In this document: piece after piece, positions 32,401 to 44,788 of the stretch
How positions within the stretch are numbered: position 1 is the first letter of the stretch
How the letters are laid out: the number at the start of each line of letters is the position of its first letter
Assembly: GCF_010093595.1 (NCBI RefSeq)
Contig: NW_022985440.1
Location: 2,124,549 to 2,188,548, forward strand
Length of the DNA stretch: 64,000 nt
Source: Mytilinidion resinicola
Taxonomy: Eukaryota > Ascomycota > Dothideomycetes > Mytilinidiales > Mytilinidiaceae
Direction: 5' to 3'
The notes under the pieces: model-generated
Database searches by the model: none
What the model was told of the DNA's origin: nothing
The model's input: only the letters and a program-made list of their open reading frames with translations
Made by a program: the position numbers and the translations under genes

Positions 32401-35116
32401 TTTTTGAAGTGGACTATTTCTATATTTGCTTCCATGCTTGGGGATCGCGATCTGTTCTAACCCCGGGACGCCGTGGAATTCGCGAGGCGTGAAGGCCTAA
32501 TCGCAAAGTTCCGTGAAAAGCGATATACATTTGTCAACGGGCAAAGCCTTAGCGCCCAAAGCAAGAGCGATAATTCCACCGGTGCTTCGTCAACTATCAG
32601 TCAAGCTTTCGTCTCGGAAAATACTGCAAGCGTACCTTCTTCCGACCATGAGGTCAAAGAAGGCACGGATAGGAATTTGATTGCCCGGATCGACCTGGAT
32701 GGCACGCAAAACTTCGAGTTCAACGATACCTCTTATTCCACCACTACGATAAATGCGTTAGTATAGCGACTACACGTATCTGTCCATATTCATGAACGAA
32801 CTCACCCATCCAATGAAAGTAGACGCACACCAGCATATTCAGGCTTGAATTGAATGACACAAGGTTACGAGTCTCGTAGGAATGCATCAGACAGCTCTCC
32901 ATCTTGATGACGAATTTGGCGACTCGTTTTCCGTAAGATTGACGCAAGCAGTACAGAGAATATGACCGCAGGGAAGAAGATGCTGAGGGGCTTTCATGAG
33001 GCAGCAGAAGCAAGTAGAATGAGATAAGAAGTGACTTGCAGGGCCTAACGATCTGTAGGATTCGTTTAGTTGTCGGTGATGGATTTCAAGGATACGCTCC
33101 TCATTGTCGGAGTCTTGAAGTTTTTTCTGGCAATTGACGACCTCCCTTTCAAGGCAGTCCATCCACTCGTCGCTGTATTCTTCTGCGATGAACCCGGACT
33201 GGTGCTTCCCGGCCGCGATGATTTTCCCTCTTTCATTTTGGTGGCCTTTCGGATTATGTCGTGAACTCATGTTGACACATTTGCCCTTGTGGTTGCTGAA
33301 CTCGCAAGGTAGATGCATAGCACAGAATTCTCGAAGGGCGTAATCGAAGAACCGCTCATATTCTTTGAACAGCTCTTGAGAGAGACCTTTGCTCTCGTTA
33401 CTGAAGTTGTTCTTTAAGCGATGAAGAGCTATGGTAGGCATACCTTTACGATGGAATCGAACACAGTCTAGCGAGACACTGGACGCCACGACACTACTCA
33501 TATCTTCGAATATTAGGTGATTCTCATTGATCTCTCGCTCGGGTCTGTAGAGTTGGATTGAAACCGCGAGTTGAAGTATGTGGCCGCCGAAATCGAGGGG
33601 GATCGGGTTGTTTTTGAGGGATACCTCAAAAAAGTTGAAAGGTGTGTCCAACCTCTTAGCAAAGTGGTCATAAGCTAATTGAAGATAGACGTTGAGCTCG
33701 TCCGAGTTGGAAATCATTCTCGCCTTGCTCTTTGTGTCGTAAGAGACTTCGCAGCACAGTCTGACTCTCTTTTGTAATTTGTTGATCTGATCTTCTAGCA
33801 AGGAGTACCGTCCTCCCACTGGGATTCGAACTACACTGAAGGAGGAATAATAGCAGTGTATCAAGTCAAGAACGGAATGGATTTCTTTGCCTTTATTGCG
33901 CCACTTATTTGCGTGCTTGATCAACGCAGGCACCCCATTCGGTCGGCCCAAACTGTCTCCTACGGAATCCAGCAGGCTTTGCGTAGCGTACTCGACGTTC
34001 CATTCTTTGTTATTGACACCAATTTCAGTAGCGTTCACGGCAGTGATGGCATGCGGTAATGTTGGTTGATTGATTGATTTCTCGAGAGACGCCGCATCCC
34101 ACTCGACTAGCTTAGTGAGAGCAGTCGATTGGAAAGTTCTGGCACTGGTGTTAGTAAATCTGGTATTGCATGGTAAACCCAAGATGGAGCCTGAGAGGTC
34201 CTTACCTCGCATTTCTGAGCACGAATACTACGACGTCGGAGAAAGTATATAGTATTCGAGGATACAACTCGGTCACAGCGAACTGTTTTGTTTTCTTGTC
34301 AGCTGTGTTCGCCCACTCCAGCATCCTCGCTCGTCCTGAGATCAGACTAGACGCGAGGCGCCTTCTGCTCCTCCGGCCTGCGACAGGGATCTCCAGCATC
34401 TAGTCCTTCGCAATCTGCATAAAGCAGAGGTGTAGCGGTATGATATGATTCGGGATCGGTGTAAAGATGAACGTCGGCAGAAGTAGGTACCGTTTCCTGA
34501 AGCGGTGATCCAACAACTGGTGAAGGGAAGGAAGGTTTCAACGATGAATCGAGACGGCACTCTTGCAGACCGATAAGCATCTTGATCAACGTGCTTTTTC
34601 CAGCGCCTATGGAGCTATTAGTGGTGTAACAATTGCTAAAACTTAATTGACCTCCTTTTTGCCCTATGAACGAGACTAGTTGTGGGTACTTGATCCTTTC
34701 GCTTTTAGGGGCCTGGGCCATGAGAGATGCATAAATGTCACCGTCAATCAACATTGGGTACCCGGATTGGTCCCTTGTCATGCCTAATAAAAAGCGTTAG
34801 ATACAATAAGAATGAACGACTAGGCGAACATACCAAACCACATCGTATCTCTGTCGACATCGTGAAGTTGCTCGAAGTGCTCATCGGATCGCGGGTGCAG
34901 TATACGATTCAGTCTGTCATACACCCGATAATCGATCTTCTCGTGAGGCATTCCATCGCGATTAGTCCTACCAGGCTTATGAACCATGATTTGGTTCCAA
35001 CACGTTCCACAAGTGTGCGAGTCGCAATCCACACAATACCGGACGGATTTGCTTGATCGACCGCAATCCTTGCATTGATCAGTTGTTTCGTTCATGTGGC
35101 CATTGTAAGTGGCCAT
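29426..35116 (-). pseudogene. B-box-like ZnF / P-loop GTPase / RING / patatin phospholipase multidomain gene, inactivated
   Basis: Starts at ATG 35116 with a Cys-rich finger (CKDCGRSSKSVRYCVDC, then CGTCW). Exons 34834, 34783-34652 and 34606 onward bring a Walker A loop (GAGKSTLIKMLIGL), a DCEGLDAGD switch and AVTELYPRILYTFSDVVVF. After an intron (34205-34139) comes a long helical region with DSVGDSL, then a RING-like CFCCLMKAPQHLLPCGH. The patatin domain has SLDGGGIRGIVELE, a GRSTGG nucleophile elbow spanning an intron, and the catalytic DGAFYNNNPV (Asp codon 32100-32098). PISGFPR and a disordered basic tail follow. Patatins are phospholipase A2-like. Defects: frameshifts near 34390, 32950, 32840 and 29745, and TAG at 32499-32497 inside CD/AFTPREF. 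Intact relatives would be about 1,600-1,700 residues. Fungal patatin proteins with NTPase domains are known; this order is inferred from decayed sequence. Confidence 0.8.
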
Positions 35117-36481
35117 AGCTGCTAGATTCAGCCTGAACTCGGCCCGTCGACAAGGCGCTCAGTAGCATAGTGATTTAAGAAGATGATAGAATGGAAGCAG
35201 GCTGACTTTTTAGCTTCTTTGGCTGCCTAAGCCCCAAGGCTTGCCTTCTCCGAAAGGCTGAATATGACTATTCCGATTCCGGTGATTCATGTATAGAGGC
35301 GCAGCCTTGCAGGAGGTAGGCACCGACAGCGTTCATGCAACTTTTGACTGGCTTAGAACCACTGGTTGCCAGGCTCTCAAGGACTCTTGCATATGCAACG
35401 CTGGCGAATCGATCTCCATTTAGAAGAACGCATCTGGTCGCACGACGCTCTTGCAAATGTCTGTCAGAGGACAGGTCTCAAAGGAAAAGCCTATTTTGGA
35501 GTATTGACGCGTCTGTGAAGATTTCCGTCTCTCCCCATTGCAAAAGCAATATGCTGTCCTACCACCTGTCTCTTCATCATTACCGAACGGAACTTTAGTT
35601 TAGACATAATTAAAATCAGAAACTTCCCCAGAAGCTCTAACATTCCATCAATTGGCTGCAGTGTTGATTGATTCTAGGATGCGACGCGTAGAATAGTTCT
35701 CTCCGCAGCCTCGGCGAGCTAAGAGAGCCTATCAGCATGTTCAACTGTCAATTTTGGGTTAAGATAAATTTGTTACAAATCTAACTGTACCCTGAATGTA
35801 GGAAACGAGGGAAGATGTCGCCGAGATAGTTCGTGGAGAGAAAGGAACGGCGAACTCGAGGACGTTGGGCAGGGACGCACGGACATAGCACGTGTGAGCT
35901 AAGAGACACTCAAGTACGACCACTATATGTAGCCTTGGTAACTATTGGGCGCTCAAGTCTAGATTATAGAGGAAGATTGAAACGTTCCGTCAAGATTACG
36001 TGGGCAATCAGAGCATTCTAGAAGACGATGTGATGAGTAGTCACGTGGCTGCCTTTCATTTCTTACATACGTAAATCCTGCATGCTTCATTTATAGATTC
36101 AACATCATCATACATATCTTACAAACGCCTCTACTACATTTCCAGTTCACCTATTACTTTGAAAGTCTGCTAGTGCACAAGGACGCACAGTCACATGGAT
36201 TCTCATATATATAGTAGTAGATCATGAGTCTCGTATCTGTTCTTAGCAGTAGCAAACTAGTGTACACAGACTCGGGGCCTGTCTCTGTAGCATTGTTCCC
36301 TCAGGCATATAGCCTTAGGCCTGAATGAGGAAAGCTTCCAGTACTAGAAGAAAGAAGATGCAATTGGCTTATTTGCCTGATGCATATAGAAGCAGGAAAT
36401 CAATGCCCTTCATAAACGAAACTTCCTAAACCGCCCACAACTCGTCCCTCTTATCTTGAAAGCAAGATCTCTAACACCTCC
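35117..36481. other. intergenic region
   Basis: About 1.4 kb between the patatin pseudogene start and the permease stop. No supported gene; AT-richer than its surroundings. Confidence 0.5.
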
Positions 36482-38199
36482 CTAGTTGAAAACAAACCCC
36501 ACCGCCTTCGATGCCTTGGCCTTAAACCCCGTCTTCTTCACCCTCTCCGGGTCCTTATCCGCATAAAACCTTCTATTCGCATCCAAATCAATCTCACTCG
36601 TGTTCACCCACCATGGACCTCTATAGTACACCCTCGCACCAAGGTAAATAACCAGGATCGCGATAACACTCACATAGTTCGCAAAGAAGTTCTTCGCCGT
36701 GGTCTTGTCGTCGAGCGGCCACACCGCAAGGTAGAACTCTACAATCATGAGTATAATGCACCAGCTCAGCCCCCACCACGCCGCGTATGGGAAGGTCCAG
36801 CTCTTCCACGGCAGCTCTGACACCTCGCGGCCCTGCGCCTTCCACGCGTAGCGCATGCGGATGTGGGACAAGCAGATCAGGCCCCAGCCGAACAGAGTGA
36901 AAAGAGAGGTGAGGTTCGAGAACCAGGTGAAGACGTTCGAGGCGCTGTTGTTGACGTTGAGGTAGGCGAGGCCGCCGCCGAGAACGAGGGTTGCCAGGAG
37001 GCCGAGCCAAGGGCGGCCGACCTTGTCGGCGCGCGCGAACTGGCGGGGCGCCATGCCGAGGTGAGCGAGGCCCATGGTGGTGCGAGAGCCGCCGTAGCCA
37101 GAGATACTGCCGGTTGAGAGGACGGAGATGAAGATGACCGCGTTCATGATGTGCGCGAGGGGCTCGAGGCCAGCGTCGCGGTAGGCGATGACGAAGGGAC
37201 TGGCGTTGGTGCCGGAGCCGCCGAAGATGTTGGGGTTGTAGGGGGATACATTGATGGTGACCATTAAGGAGCCCAGAAGGTAGAAGAGGGAGAGACGCAG
37301 CCAGATGGAGCCGATGGCACGAGGGACTGATTTGCGTGGGTTGGCGGTTTCGGCGGCGACGAGGCCTGAATTCTCCGAGCCGGACATGGCGAAGATGCAG
37401 GTTGGAAGGACGTTAAGGAAGCCTTTGAAGCCATGGGTAAAGGGCTCTGCGTTCCAGTAGCGGAATCCAACGGCGTCGTGGTTTTTTCCACCTCCAGCGG
37501 ATATGACTATCATTTGTTAATCAAGACTGCAGTTGATATGTCTTCCAATTGAGACTTACCAATCATAGAGATGATGACCACGAAGATCCACCCAAACTTG
37601 ATACTAGAAGCCACGACCTCAACTTCACCAAATACTGATACGGCACAGACATTGATAAGGACGATCACGACTAAGAAGATAGTGATCCATGCAGCGGTGG
37701 GAACCTTGTCGGTCCAGAAACTCAAGACTGTGACAATACCCTGACGAGGAAGTCAGTGTTGATGTCTGAGAATGAGAACCTACGCAGGACCTACCTGCAG
37801 CTCATTGGCAATGGTGATGCAGTATGAGAACCAGTATGCCCAACCGAGAGCGAAAGCTGCCGAGGGGTCGACGAACTTCCCAGTCCATTGGACGAATGCA
37901 GACGGGAGCGGATACATAACGGCCATTTCTCCGATAGAGTGGCTAACAGACCAGATCATCGACCCGGCAAGGACATATCCGATGAAGATACCAGCTGGAC
38001 CGCCAGAGGAGAGGGACTTTCCAGATCCAAGCCATAGACCCATACCAATTGAAGAGCCCAGAGCAATCATGGTCAGATGACGGGTACTGAGCAGACGGCG
38101 AAGCTCCGTGTCAGCGCCATGGTCCCCTTCAAAGTTGATGGGCTGCTCCTCTTTCGAAGCACCCTTCTCATCGTGAGAATCAGACCCCGTAGGATCCAT
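36482..38199 (-). CDS. fungal amino-acid permease (YAT family)
   Basis: Exons 38199-37795, 37740-37560 and 37506-36482 encode 536 residues. After a short acidic N-terminus, the signature ELRRLLSTRHLTMIALGSSI begins the first helix, followed by GLWLGSGKSLSSGGPAG and IGEMAVMYPLPSAFVQW, typical of yeast amino-acid transporters. Later segments include CIFAMSGSENSGLVAAE, PRAIGSIWLRLSLFYLLG and GYGGSRTTMGLAHLGMAPRQ. The C-terminal tail is basic. Twelve helices are expected at the plasma membrane; uptake is proton-coupled in this family. The start at 38199 (MDPTGSDSHDEKG) is chosen over an upstream in-frame Met because it precedes the usual acidic cytosolic tail. Substrate not assigned. Confidence 0.92.
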
Positions 38200-39310
38200 A
38201 CTGGCGGCGATGGTGTGGTGTTTTGCGGGTGCTATTACGGCGTAGTGGAAAGCATATAAAAGCGGTTGAATCAAAGCTTCGAACGATAGCCGGCCTGGAG
38301 CGGTCTAGCGTATCCACTTCAGGGTTAGTAAATAACGAAATAGTGAACTGATAACGACATACAACAAATTAGGTACCAGGAATAGACAGTTTGAATAGAT
38401 TCTTTCACAACTGTGTCGCACGAAGATGCACACAAGAGGATAGACAAGGCTGGCTGGTAGGGACGTGTCGATACATATATGTATACGGCCACAACTCGTG
38501 GCATTTCATTTGCTCGCGTAGCCGAGAGATAAGGATACGAAATGTTGGAGGGTAAACCAACCGCAGCACGCGACCATGCAAGGAGGCCTGTTGATCCTGC
38601 CATTTTAGAGTGGCACAGGTCTGACGACCTACTCAAGCGGGAATGAATCGATTTTATTCCCGGCAGTACTCACGCAAGAGGCATGACGAGATGATACGCG
38701 TCCACTGCACGGCACTGCCCCTTTACGCAAACGTACGCAGTAGTCGATCCAAGCAAGTGGTATTGAGGGAGGTCTCTGATGCGAGGCATCTGGTCACTTG
38801 CGAGCTGTAGGATGTGAGGCGTTACACACGGTCGCACGAGAGAGACGGACCAGAACTGTAAGTTGTCTAGGGCACAAGGGGAAGTTCGCAAGTGATGGGC
38901 GCCGATCAGGGCCAAGCCGGGAAACCAGCCGAACCATGGGATTGATCGCCAAAGACTCTGAAGTTCGACAGCACCGGAATCCGCTGCAGGCTTTGAGCGT
39001 ACTCGACAGCGAGCCTTGCAATGGCTTCATGATATCATGGAGCTAGAGGACTAACAGCGAAGCCGTAGTTCCAGCGCTGCCTTGGAGCCTCAGTGAGTGG
39101 CCGCTCAAGGTAGGCCCTCAGCCTGCGGAGCGCTGCGTACCACCTAGGTAGTACACGCCTGTATTGACGCCATGCACTGGAAATGTTGCTCATCCGTGTC
39201 TGTCTAGGAAGGCTTCCAGAAGAGCTCGGTGCGGAGGCGCGTATGCATGGAAGACCTTGGAGGTGGTGTGGTGTCTGGATAGCGGTAACGTAGTGCGGAG
39301 GTTGAAGATA
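38200..39310. other. upstream region of the permease
   Basis: About 1.1 kb with no supported gene. It holds the permease promoter. Confidence 0.5.
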
Positions 39311-39569
39311 CAGTAAAACCTCAGTAGTGTGGTATCGGGTCTTGGTGATATATTTCGCCGAATGGTCCAGTTTTGTATGGACCTCTGTAGTAATAACTTG
39401 CTAACCAGGGACCGTAGCACCTCTAATACCCCTAGGACTTCCTTGATCTTACTGTATTAGGGGCCATTGGCTTACAAGCCACTTACACGTGACTTTTGAT
39501 ACAGTGATCCTCTCTGAACCGTGATACGGCCCCTCCGAAAAGCCGTATCGCAATACAGAGGTTTTACTG
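39311..39569. mobile_element. MITE copy 2, pogo/Tc1-mariner-like, 259 bp
   Basis: The ends are CAGTAAAACCTCAGTAGTG and, inverted, CAGTAAAACCTCTGTATTG. The internal ACACGTGACTTTTGATACAGTG block matches copy 1 at 21.8 kb (ACACGTGACTTTGG followed by ACAGTGAT). TA precedes the left end; the right flank is GA, so the target duplication is altered. No transposase. Confidence 0.8.
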
Positions 39570-42500
39570 GACACAGCAGCAAGGGGGGCTAGCAATCCCT
39601 CCTGCCTCACGCGTCAATGGCGCCGGAGGGATCGTGGGGGCATCAGCATTCGGTATCCACTCTGCCGGATAACGAGGAGTAGGTCGTCGATGGTAGCCTC
39701 GTATTCGCTAATGCTAAGAGGGATCCAACACCAGGTGGAGGCCTGAGGCATTACCTGCGGAATCCGTGGTAGTCCGAGTCTGCCTTGGCGGTTAGCTGCT
39801 GGTAGAGCATGGCTTGCGGGAGATGAAGTAGCACCTCTCGACACAGCGGCTGTTGTGGGAAGCAGCGCAACGAAATACGAGAAGATGAAGATGAAGATGG
39901 GACGAGACAGCAGAAGGATTCAAAAGACATATACTCAACTATCTTTTTATTCGCTCAGATATGTTCGAAATCCAGCAGCCAATCACGTAGCTAGTAGAGG
40001 TCCGAAGGCAGCGACCTACCTCCTCCGTCTCACATCTCCTCTTGTTCGATACAGAACAGTACCTTGAGTCTTTCATCTACCGTATTTTGACTTTCACTTT
40101 TCTTCTTTTCGTCAGTCTCTGGCTCCAAGCTTATATACCTATGCAGTGCAATGAGCTGCTTTCTAAATCGAGTGGGCCACCCATCGAGAACAAGACATGG
40201 TCGACTCAATACACAGCCGCCGCTCAAGGTCAAAGGCCTCGCCAAGAGGGAGCCAAATGGATCAGCTTGTCAGACAGCAGGGCTTATAGCCTCAAGATTA
40301 GGACTCCAAGATCAGCATCACTAGCATTGTGTATTCTGCTGCCTCGATCGGTACCCTAACTCACTGCAGCTCGCGTCACAGCGTGTAACATGCATTAGGA
40401 CGCGGCTCGGCTAATGATTACTGTTGCAGCCGATCTACAGTCGTCACAGTCTAATTGCTGGGTTGAAGTTTCAAATCACAGCTCATGACGCTAAATGTAT
40501 ATGTTCAAATACGTGCCGGAAGGGGTAGATCCGTTCCATCTTGGCCGTAAAGACGAAAGCTAAGAGTAGGCCTCAAGATATTCTACAGACGAATGGACCA
40601 AAGATTTCGCGTCCTAATAATGCTCAGTGACTTTTCAGGGCCCTCGGATATCAACCTTTTTGACACAGTCAGTCAACGCATGGTGTCGTTCCACGTTACA
40701 TCAGCACCGAATGAGACGGTGCAGCCGTTACACCGGGCCGATCGAAGAATGAATTCGCGGACGAATAGAAGCCGAGGACTCAGCCCTATAGAATATCCAT
40801 CGGGGGTTCTGGTGGCGGCTCAGTTCTGGAAGCGATTCTATACCTTCGATGCATACGGGAGGAAGGCGCTCCACATCTCTGGACTCGGTTGGTTTGAAGC
40901 AGCTTGAATCCTTCCAGTATTTAAAGACTGACACCGCTACAGGTACTGCATGCTTATAGTAGCTAGCATTTTAGCTCGGATATGGTGTTTATGCGCGTCG
41001 AATTAAGCTCTCTAGCTCGGTACATGGAGTGCTGGTTGGTCGCGCATTCTGCGGAATCGAAGAAGGCGGCTGCGGGCTGCGATGCAATTATGGGGAACAT
41101 TTGCGATGTGTCCACAGCTTGCCCGTTTTGTTGTACAGGGGTCAGCCCGCATCAACTTAACGCACGACGAGCTGCTAGCAGAGTCTATTCGCCGATCTTT
41201 CCAAGGCTCCGGAGAAACACACCACAGGATTAGTAATCAATCATCGTCTTGTCCTCGGACGTGATTTTGCAGGTACCATCATTTTAACCGCTTGCACGCA
41301 TCGTAGGGCTGAGGGAGGTAATGTCAATGCATCAAGTAACCGCCAGCCAGCTCCAATCAGCCCCATACTACTGGACCCCAAATCTGCTTATGCACCGTTT
41401 TGGTCAAACCCGTTGCACTGTCATCTCAGTTCAGGCGCTCCCAATTTGATTGGGGGGCCTCAAGGTGTGGTAGTATTCAGCTAAGCCTTGAGGGGTCCCA
41501 CTAAGCTTAGAATACCTTTGGCTCTGTCTCGGGTGTACCTGTGCAGAGGGGGTTGGGAAGGCCCGAGTACCTATGCCGCTTGTCACTGTCTAGGGCTATT
41601 CATACCGCATGGGTGCATGTTATGTCCGTTATCAGCTTGAAGACGTTGGTAATTATTTCATTGCTCATGCTGAAAGAGTGCGCTCCATTCTAGCATTTCA
41701 GCTCGACATCATATCCTTTCTACTGTCCCTCAGCGCCCTGATAATCTTCTCTCACTATCTTCAGATAATATCCCAGCCCGACCGTACTCGGGCCCGCCAT
41801 TCCACGTGCACAGTTTAGTTTGACTCGAGCGTTACCTGCATTTTCAATATTTCAGCAGCATACTACAAAATCACTTACCTCGCTTCTCCTCTCTTTGCCG
41901 ACGCCTATAGTCTATCGTCGCTTGCGATCGGACTAGCTTCTTAGTCTCATGGTCTAGGTCTTTTGTCGAGCTGGTGTGGTACACGAAGGACAGCGTATTG
42001 GGAGACATCGCTGGCAAATTTGGAGCTCAGGAGACGGACAAGGGTAACGCCCTGGAGCATATACAATATGATGCTCCTGCCCACCCTACGAAAACTAACG
42101 GAGACTTCATCCAGGGCTATCTTCGACCCGAGAGAAAGAATCAAAAGCCAATATCAATTTAGAAAGAGCATCGGATTATGGCACAATCCCCCCGGCGACG
42201 CATACTTCAGAAAAAGCGTCTGCCACAAAGCCATGCTACTTTAAGTTCTCTATCAACGATGACCCAGACTCAGCGCCTACTCGGATTAAGCATCAGCCTA
42301 GATCAGACCTTCCCAGACGTATGTCGACGAGATCTCGTGGAAGGGTACCAGACTGCATCGCGGATGTTGCCCGCTGCCCTGACATGCAGCTTATTGAGAC
42401 CGATTCACTCAGTATTCCCAGCTACGAGATTTCCGCAAACTTCTTTCAGGAGAACCAAGCTTATCCCCTGAGAACACTGCATGCTTCAAGTCAGCAAGGC

Positions 42501-42796
42501 CGGCAGCCTAGTTGTTACCAGTCACCAGTAGCAGCGTCAGACCCGTACACTTTCTGCACAATAGCTTCAAACGTCGAAAACTATACGTTCATTGAGTCTT
42601 TCATTCGATGTAGTCTGACACACTAACAACGCCGTCCTCAACCACTTAAATGATTCCTTCCCATCCAGCTGTATCTCTAAAGAGCAGCACTAACTCCGAC
42701 CACCCAGATGTTTCATTTCTTCAAGATTCATTCGTTTTACTACACGCGAAAACCTAAAAGCTAATCCCACTCCCCATCCCCCTCTACCAAAGTTGC
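39570..42796. other. gene-poor region with degenerate coding-like pieces
   Basis: About 3.2 kb. A GAAGAT microsatellite lies near 39878-39900 and a short inverted repeat (CCTCAAGG/CCTTGAGG) at 41458-41492. Plus-strand frames from 41974 to 42620 look partly protein-like (KDSVLGDIAGKFGAQETD, CPDMQLIETDSLSIPSYE) but are broken. They could be the lost 5' part of the next pseudogene. Confidence 0.4.
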
Positions 42797-44381
42797 ATGG
42801 AGAGCAGACAATACAGCGAGACCTGCCTGTTTTCAGCGTGGATTCTCTCGAACGCGCATATAGATGTCCAAACGGACGCACCCATCAAAGAGTTCCCTCA
42901 TTTGCAGGCAGTCGTGTATCACAACCTCAATGCTAGTCTGGTGTGTCCCCTGGAGGAGCCAGTTGCAATGAGCACGGTTGGATCGATTATAGTTATGTCC
43001 CTCCTGGAGGTGAGTCTTCAGGGCTGCATAAGCCGAAATCTTTGAGAATGCTAATAGTTGGCGATCGAAAAGATCCTCCGTGGCACCGATAGGGCAGACG
43101 TCCACCTCGGCGGGTTAGCCAGGATACTCGATTTGAACGGCGGGATGGACTTCGTCGAAGACTTCCGACTAAAGAAGATGTTGGTCATGTGAGTGCGCTC
43201 CAACTCCATCACCGATAATCACCTACAGTGTCTTGGCAATGGTCTGGGCGCAATCGATTATCACTGCTTGGTTTACCCCGACAGACTCTTAAACCTCCGA
43301 ACACGATGTAAAAGTTGGAGTAGTGTAAAGGAGACTGCCTCGTGATTGGCCGCCTACTTACTAGCTGAGCCGCCCCTTGTAACGGCGTCGAACGAGCAAG
43401 AGTAGAGCCCAAGCAGTGGTGTAATCGTGTGCCCAGACTTATAACCTAGGGCTGTACCGGAACTAGAACAATCCTAACATCTCCTAGGAACGACATCCTC
43501 AACGCAGCAACCACGCACCACAAGCCCCGCTTCACCGTCCTCGGCCCCCCTAACCTTCGCACCCCTTCCATCCCCTACCCCGAAAACTTCTACTTCCCCA
43601 GCTCGCCTCTCATGCTCTGCGAGTGTTTCGAAAACCTACACCTACAAACCCCCGCTTCGCCACTCCTGAAATGATCCAGCTCCTTCAAGACGCCTTCAGC
43701 GCCATCGAGCAGCTCCACGACTCGTCCCATTCACACCACTCTGCATCGCTCACCACCGCCCGCTCCGACATCCTCTGGATCCCACTCACTACCGTCGACA
43801 TCTACCAGAGCGACCCTGTCACCCTCGTCGCGCGCGCGGTGCAACTGGCAGCGCACATCCACTTCCGCGTCATAACGCTACGAGTACCGTACCACAACCC
43901 TGCGAACGACGAGGATCTCACCGCGCTCCTCCAGATCTTACGCTTTGTCAACATAAGCGCGTGGAGAGGTCTGCCGTATATTTACTTATGGGTGTACGTT
44001 CCGTTTCCTCCGTCCCCTTCGCATTCTCCCACCCACCCCTTACCCTCATTCTTCCCAGCTTTTCTCAATTCCTTCCCCTTAAACCATACAGGCGCTTACT
44101 CCTGGCTGTGATTCACGCTTCTAACCGGCCACGCCGCCTCCACCCACCGCCGCCCCTCCAGCTGCGGCTTCTTCACCTCGGAGCTCTGCCGCCTCGGCCT
44201 CAGCATCGGCCTGCACGACGAGTTTAAGGACTTCATGCAGAACATCTGCAATTTTCTGTGGTTGCGACAGACGGTCGAGCAGGCGCAGGAGCGGGAGGCA
44301 GCGGAAGAGGACGCGGTGATCGATCCCGCGCTGCTGGAGTTCGGGGAGGATCTGATTGGGAAGGTGTTGGGGCTGAGCTGA
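42797..44381 (+). pseudogene. fungal transcription-factor-domain protein (DUF3468-like), frameshifted
   Basis: ATG 42797 (MESRQYSETCLFSAWILS) begins exon 1, ending LLE at 43012. A 49-nt intron leads to LAIEKILRGTDRADVHLGG, LARILDLNGGMDFVEDF, then a long intron (43192-43487) to NDILNAATTHHKPRFTVLG. The 'GGL..IL.LNGGMD' pattern and following helix resemble the regulatory domain of fungal Zn2Cys6-related factors. The frame must shift near 43625 to reach EMIQLLQDAFSAIEQLHD and ISAWRGLPYIYLWV, and again near 44125 to reach CGFFTSELCRLGLSIGLHDE and the end FGEDLIGKVLGLS (TGA 44379-44381). No zinc cluster is visible upstream. Two frameshifts mean it is probably non-functional; an unrecognised splice cannot be fully excluded. 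Confidence 0.6.
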
Positions 44382-44668
44382 GAAGCTGATTTGGCAAGTG
44401 AGAGAGAGGGGGTTACATAGAAACTGGGAAAAGAGGGAAGGTGGAGATGGAGGAAAGTGATGATTGGCACCATTTCCATACAGCGACAGTGATTACCTAC
44501 ACTTCCTTGTGCTGCTCACCACCAAATCTTATGACTGTAGTCTGCGTTAGCAGACCTCACAGATACCCACCACCACCACCATACCATCCCCAGCCCCACA
44601 ACACCCAGAACCACCAAACTCCATGGAGGAGTAAAGGAGGTCCTGTTAATCCACCCCCATCATATCAA
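44382..44668. other. intergenic region
   Basis: Short region with CCA-rich low complexity near 44570-44600; nothing else supported. Confidence 0.45.
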
Positions 44669-44788
44669 TCATAGCCCCGGTTTGCTCCCCCTCTCCGGCT
44701 CCTCTTCCCCCGCGCCATAAGCAGCATATCCAACTCCATTCGCAGAAGACAGCACGACCATTGCGGAAATGATGACGGAGTGTCGCAT
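44669..44788 (-). CDS. possible tiny secreted peptide (39 aa)
   Basis: MRHSVIISAMVVLSSANGVG resembles a signal peptide and is followed by a short hydrophilic tail. There is no known family, and the small size makes chance likely. A 3' exon may be missing. Confidence 0.25.
   Translation of the reverse strand: MRHSVIISAMVVLSSANGVGYAAYGAGEEEPERGSKPGL

Noticed and set aside
41458..41492. short inverted repeat as terminator or element end
   Set aside because: Only 8-bp arms, no target duplication and no adjacent gene; chance is likely.
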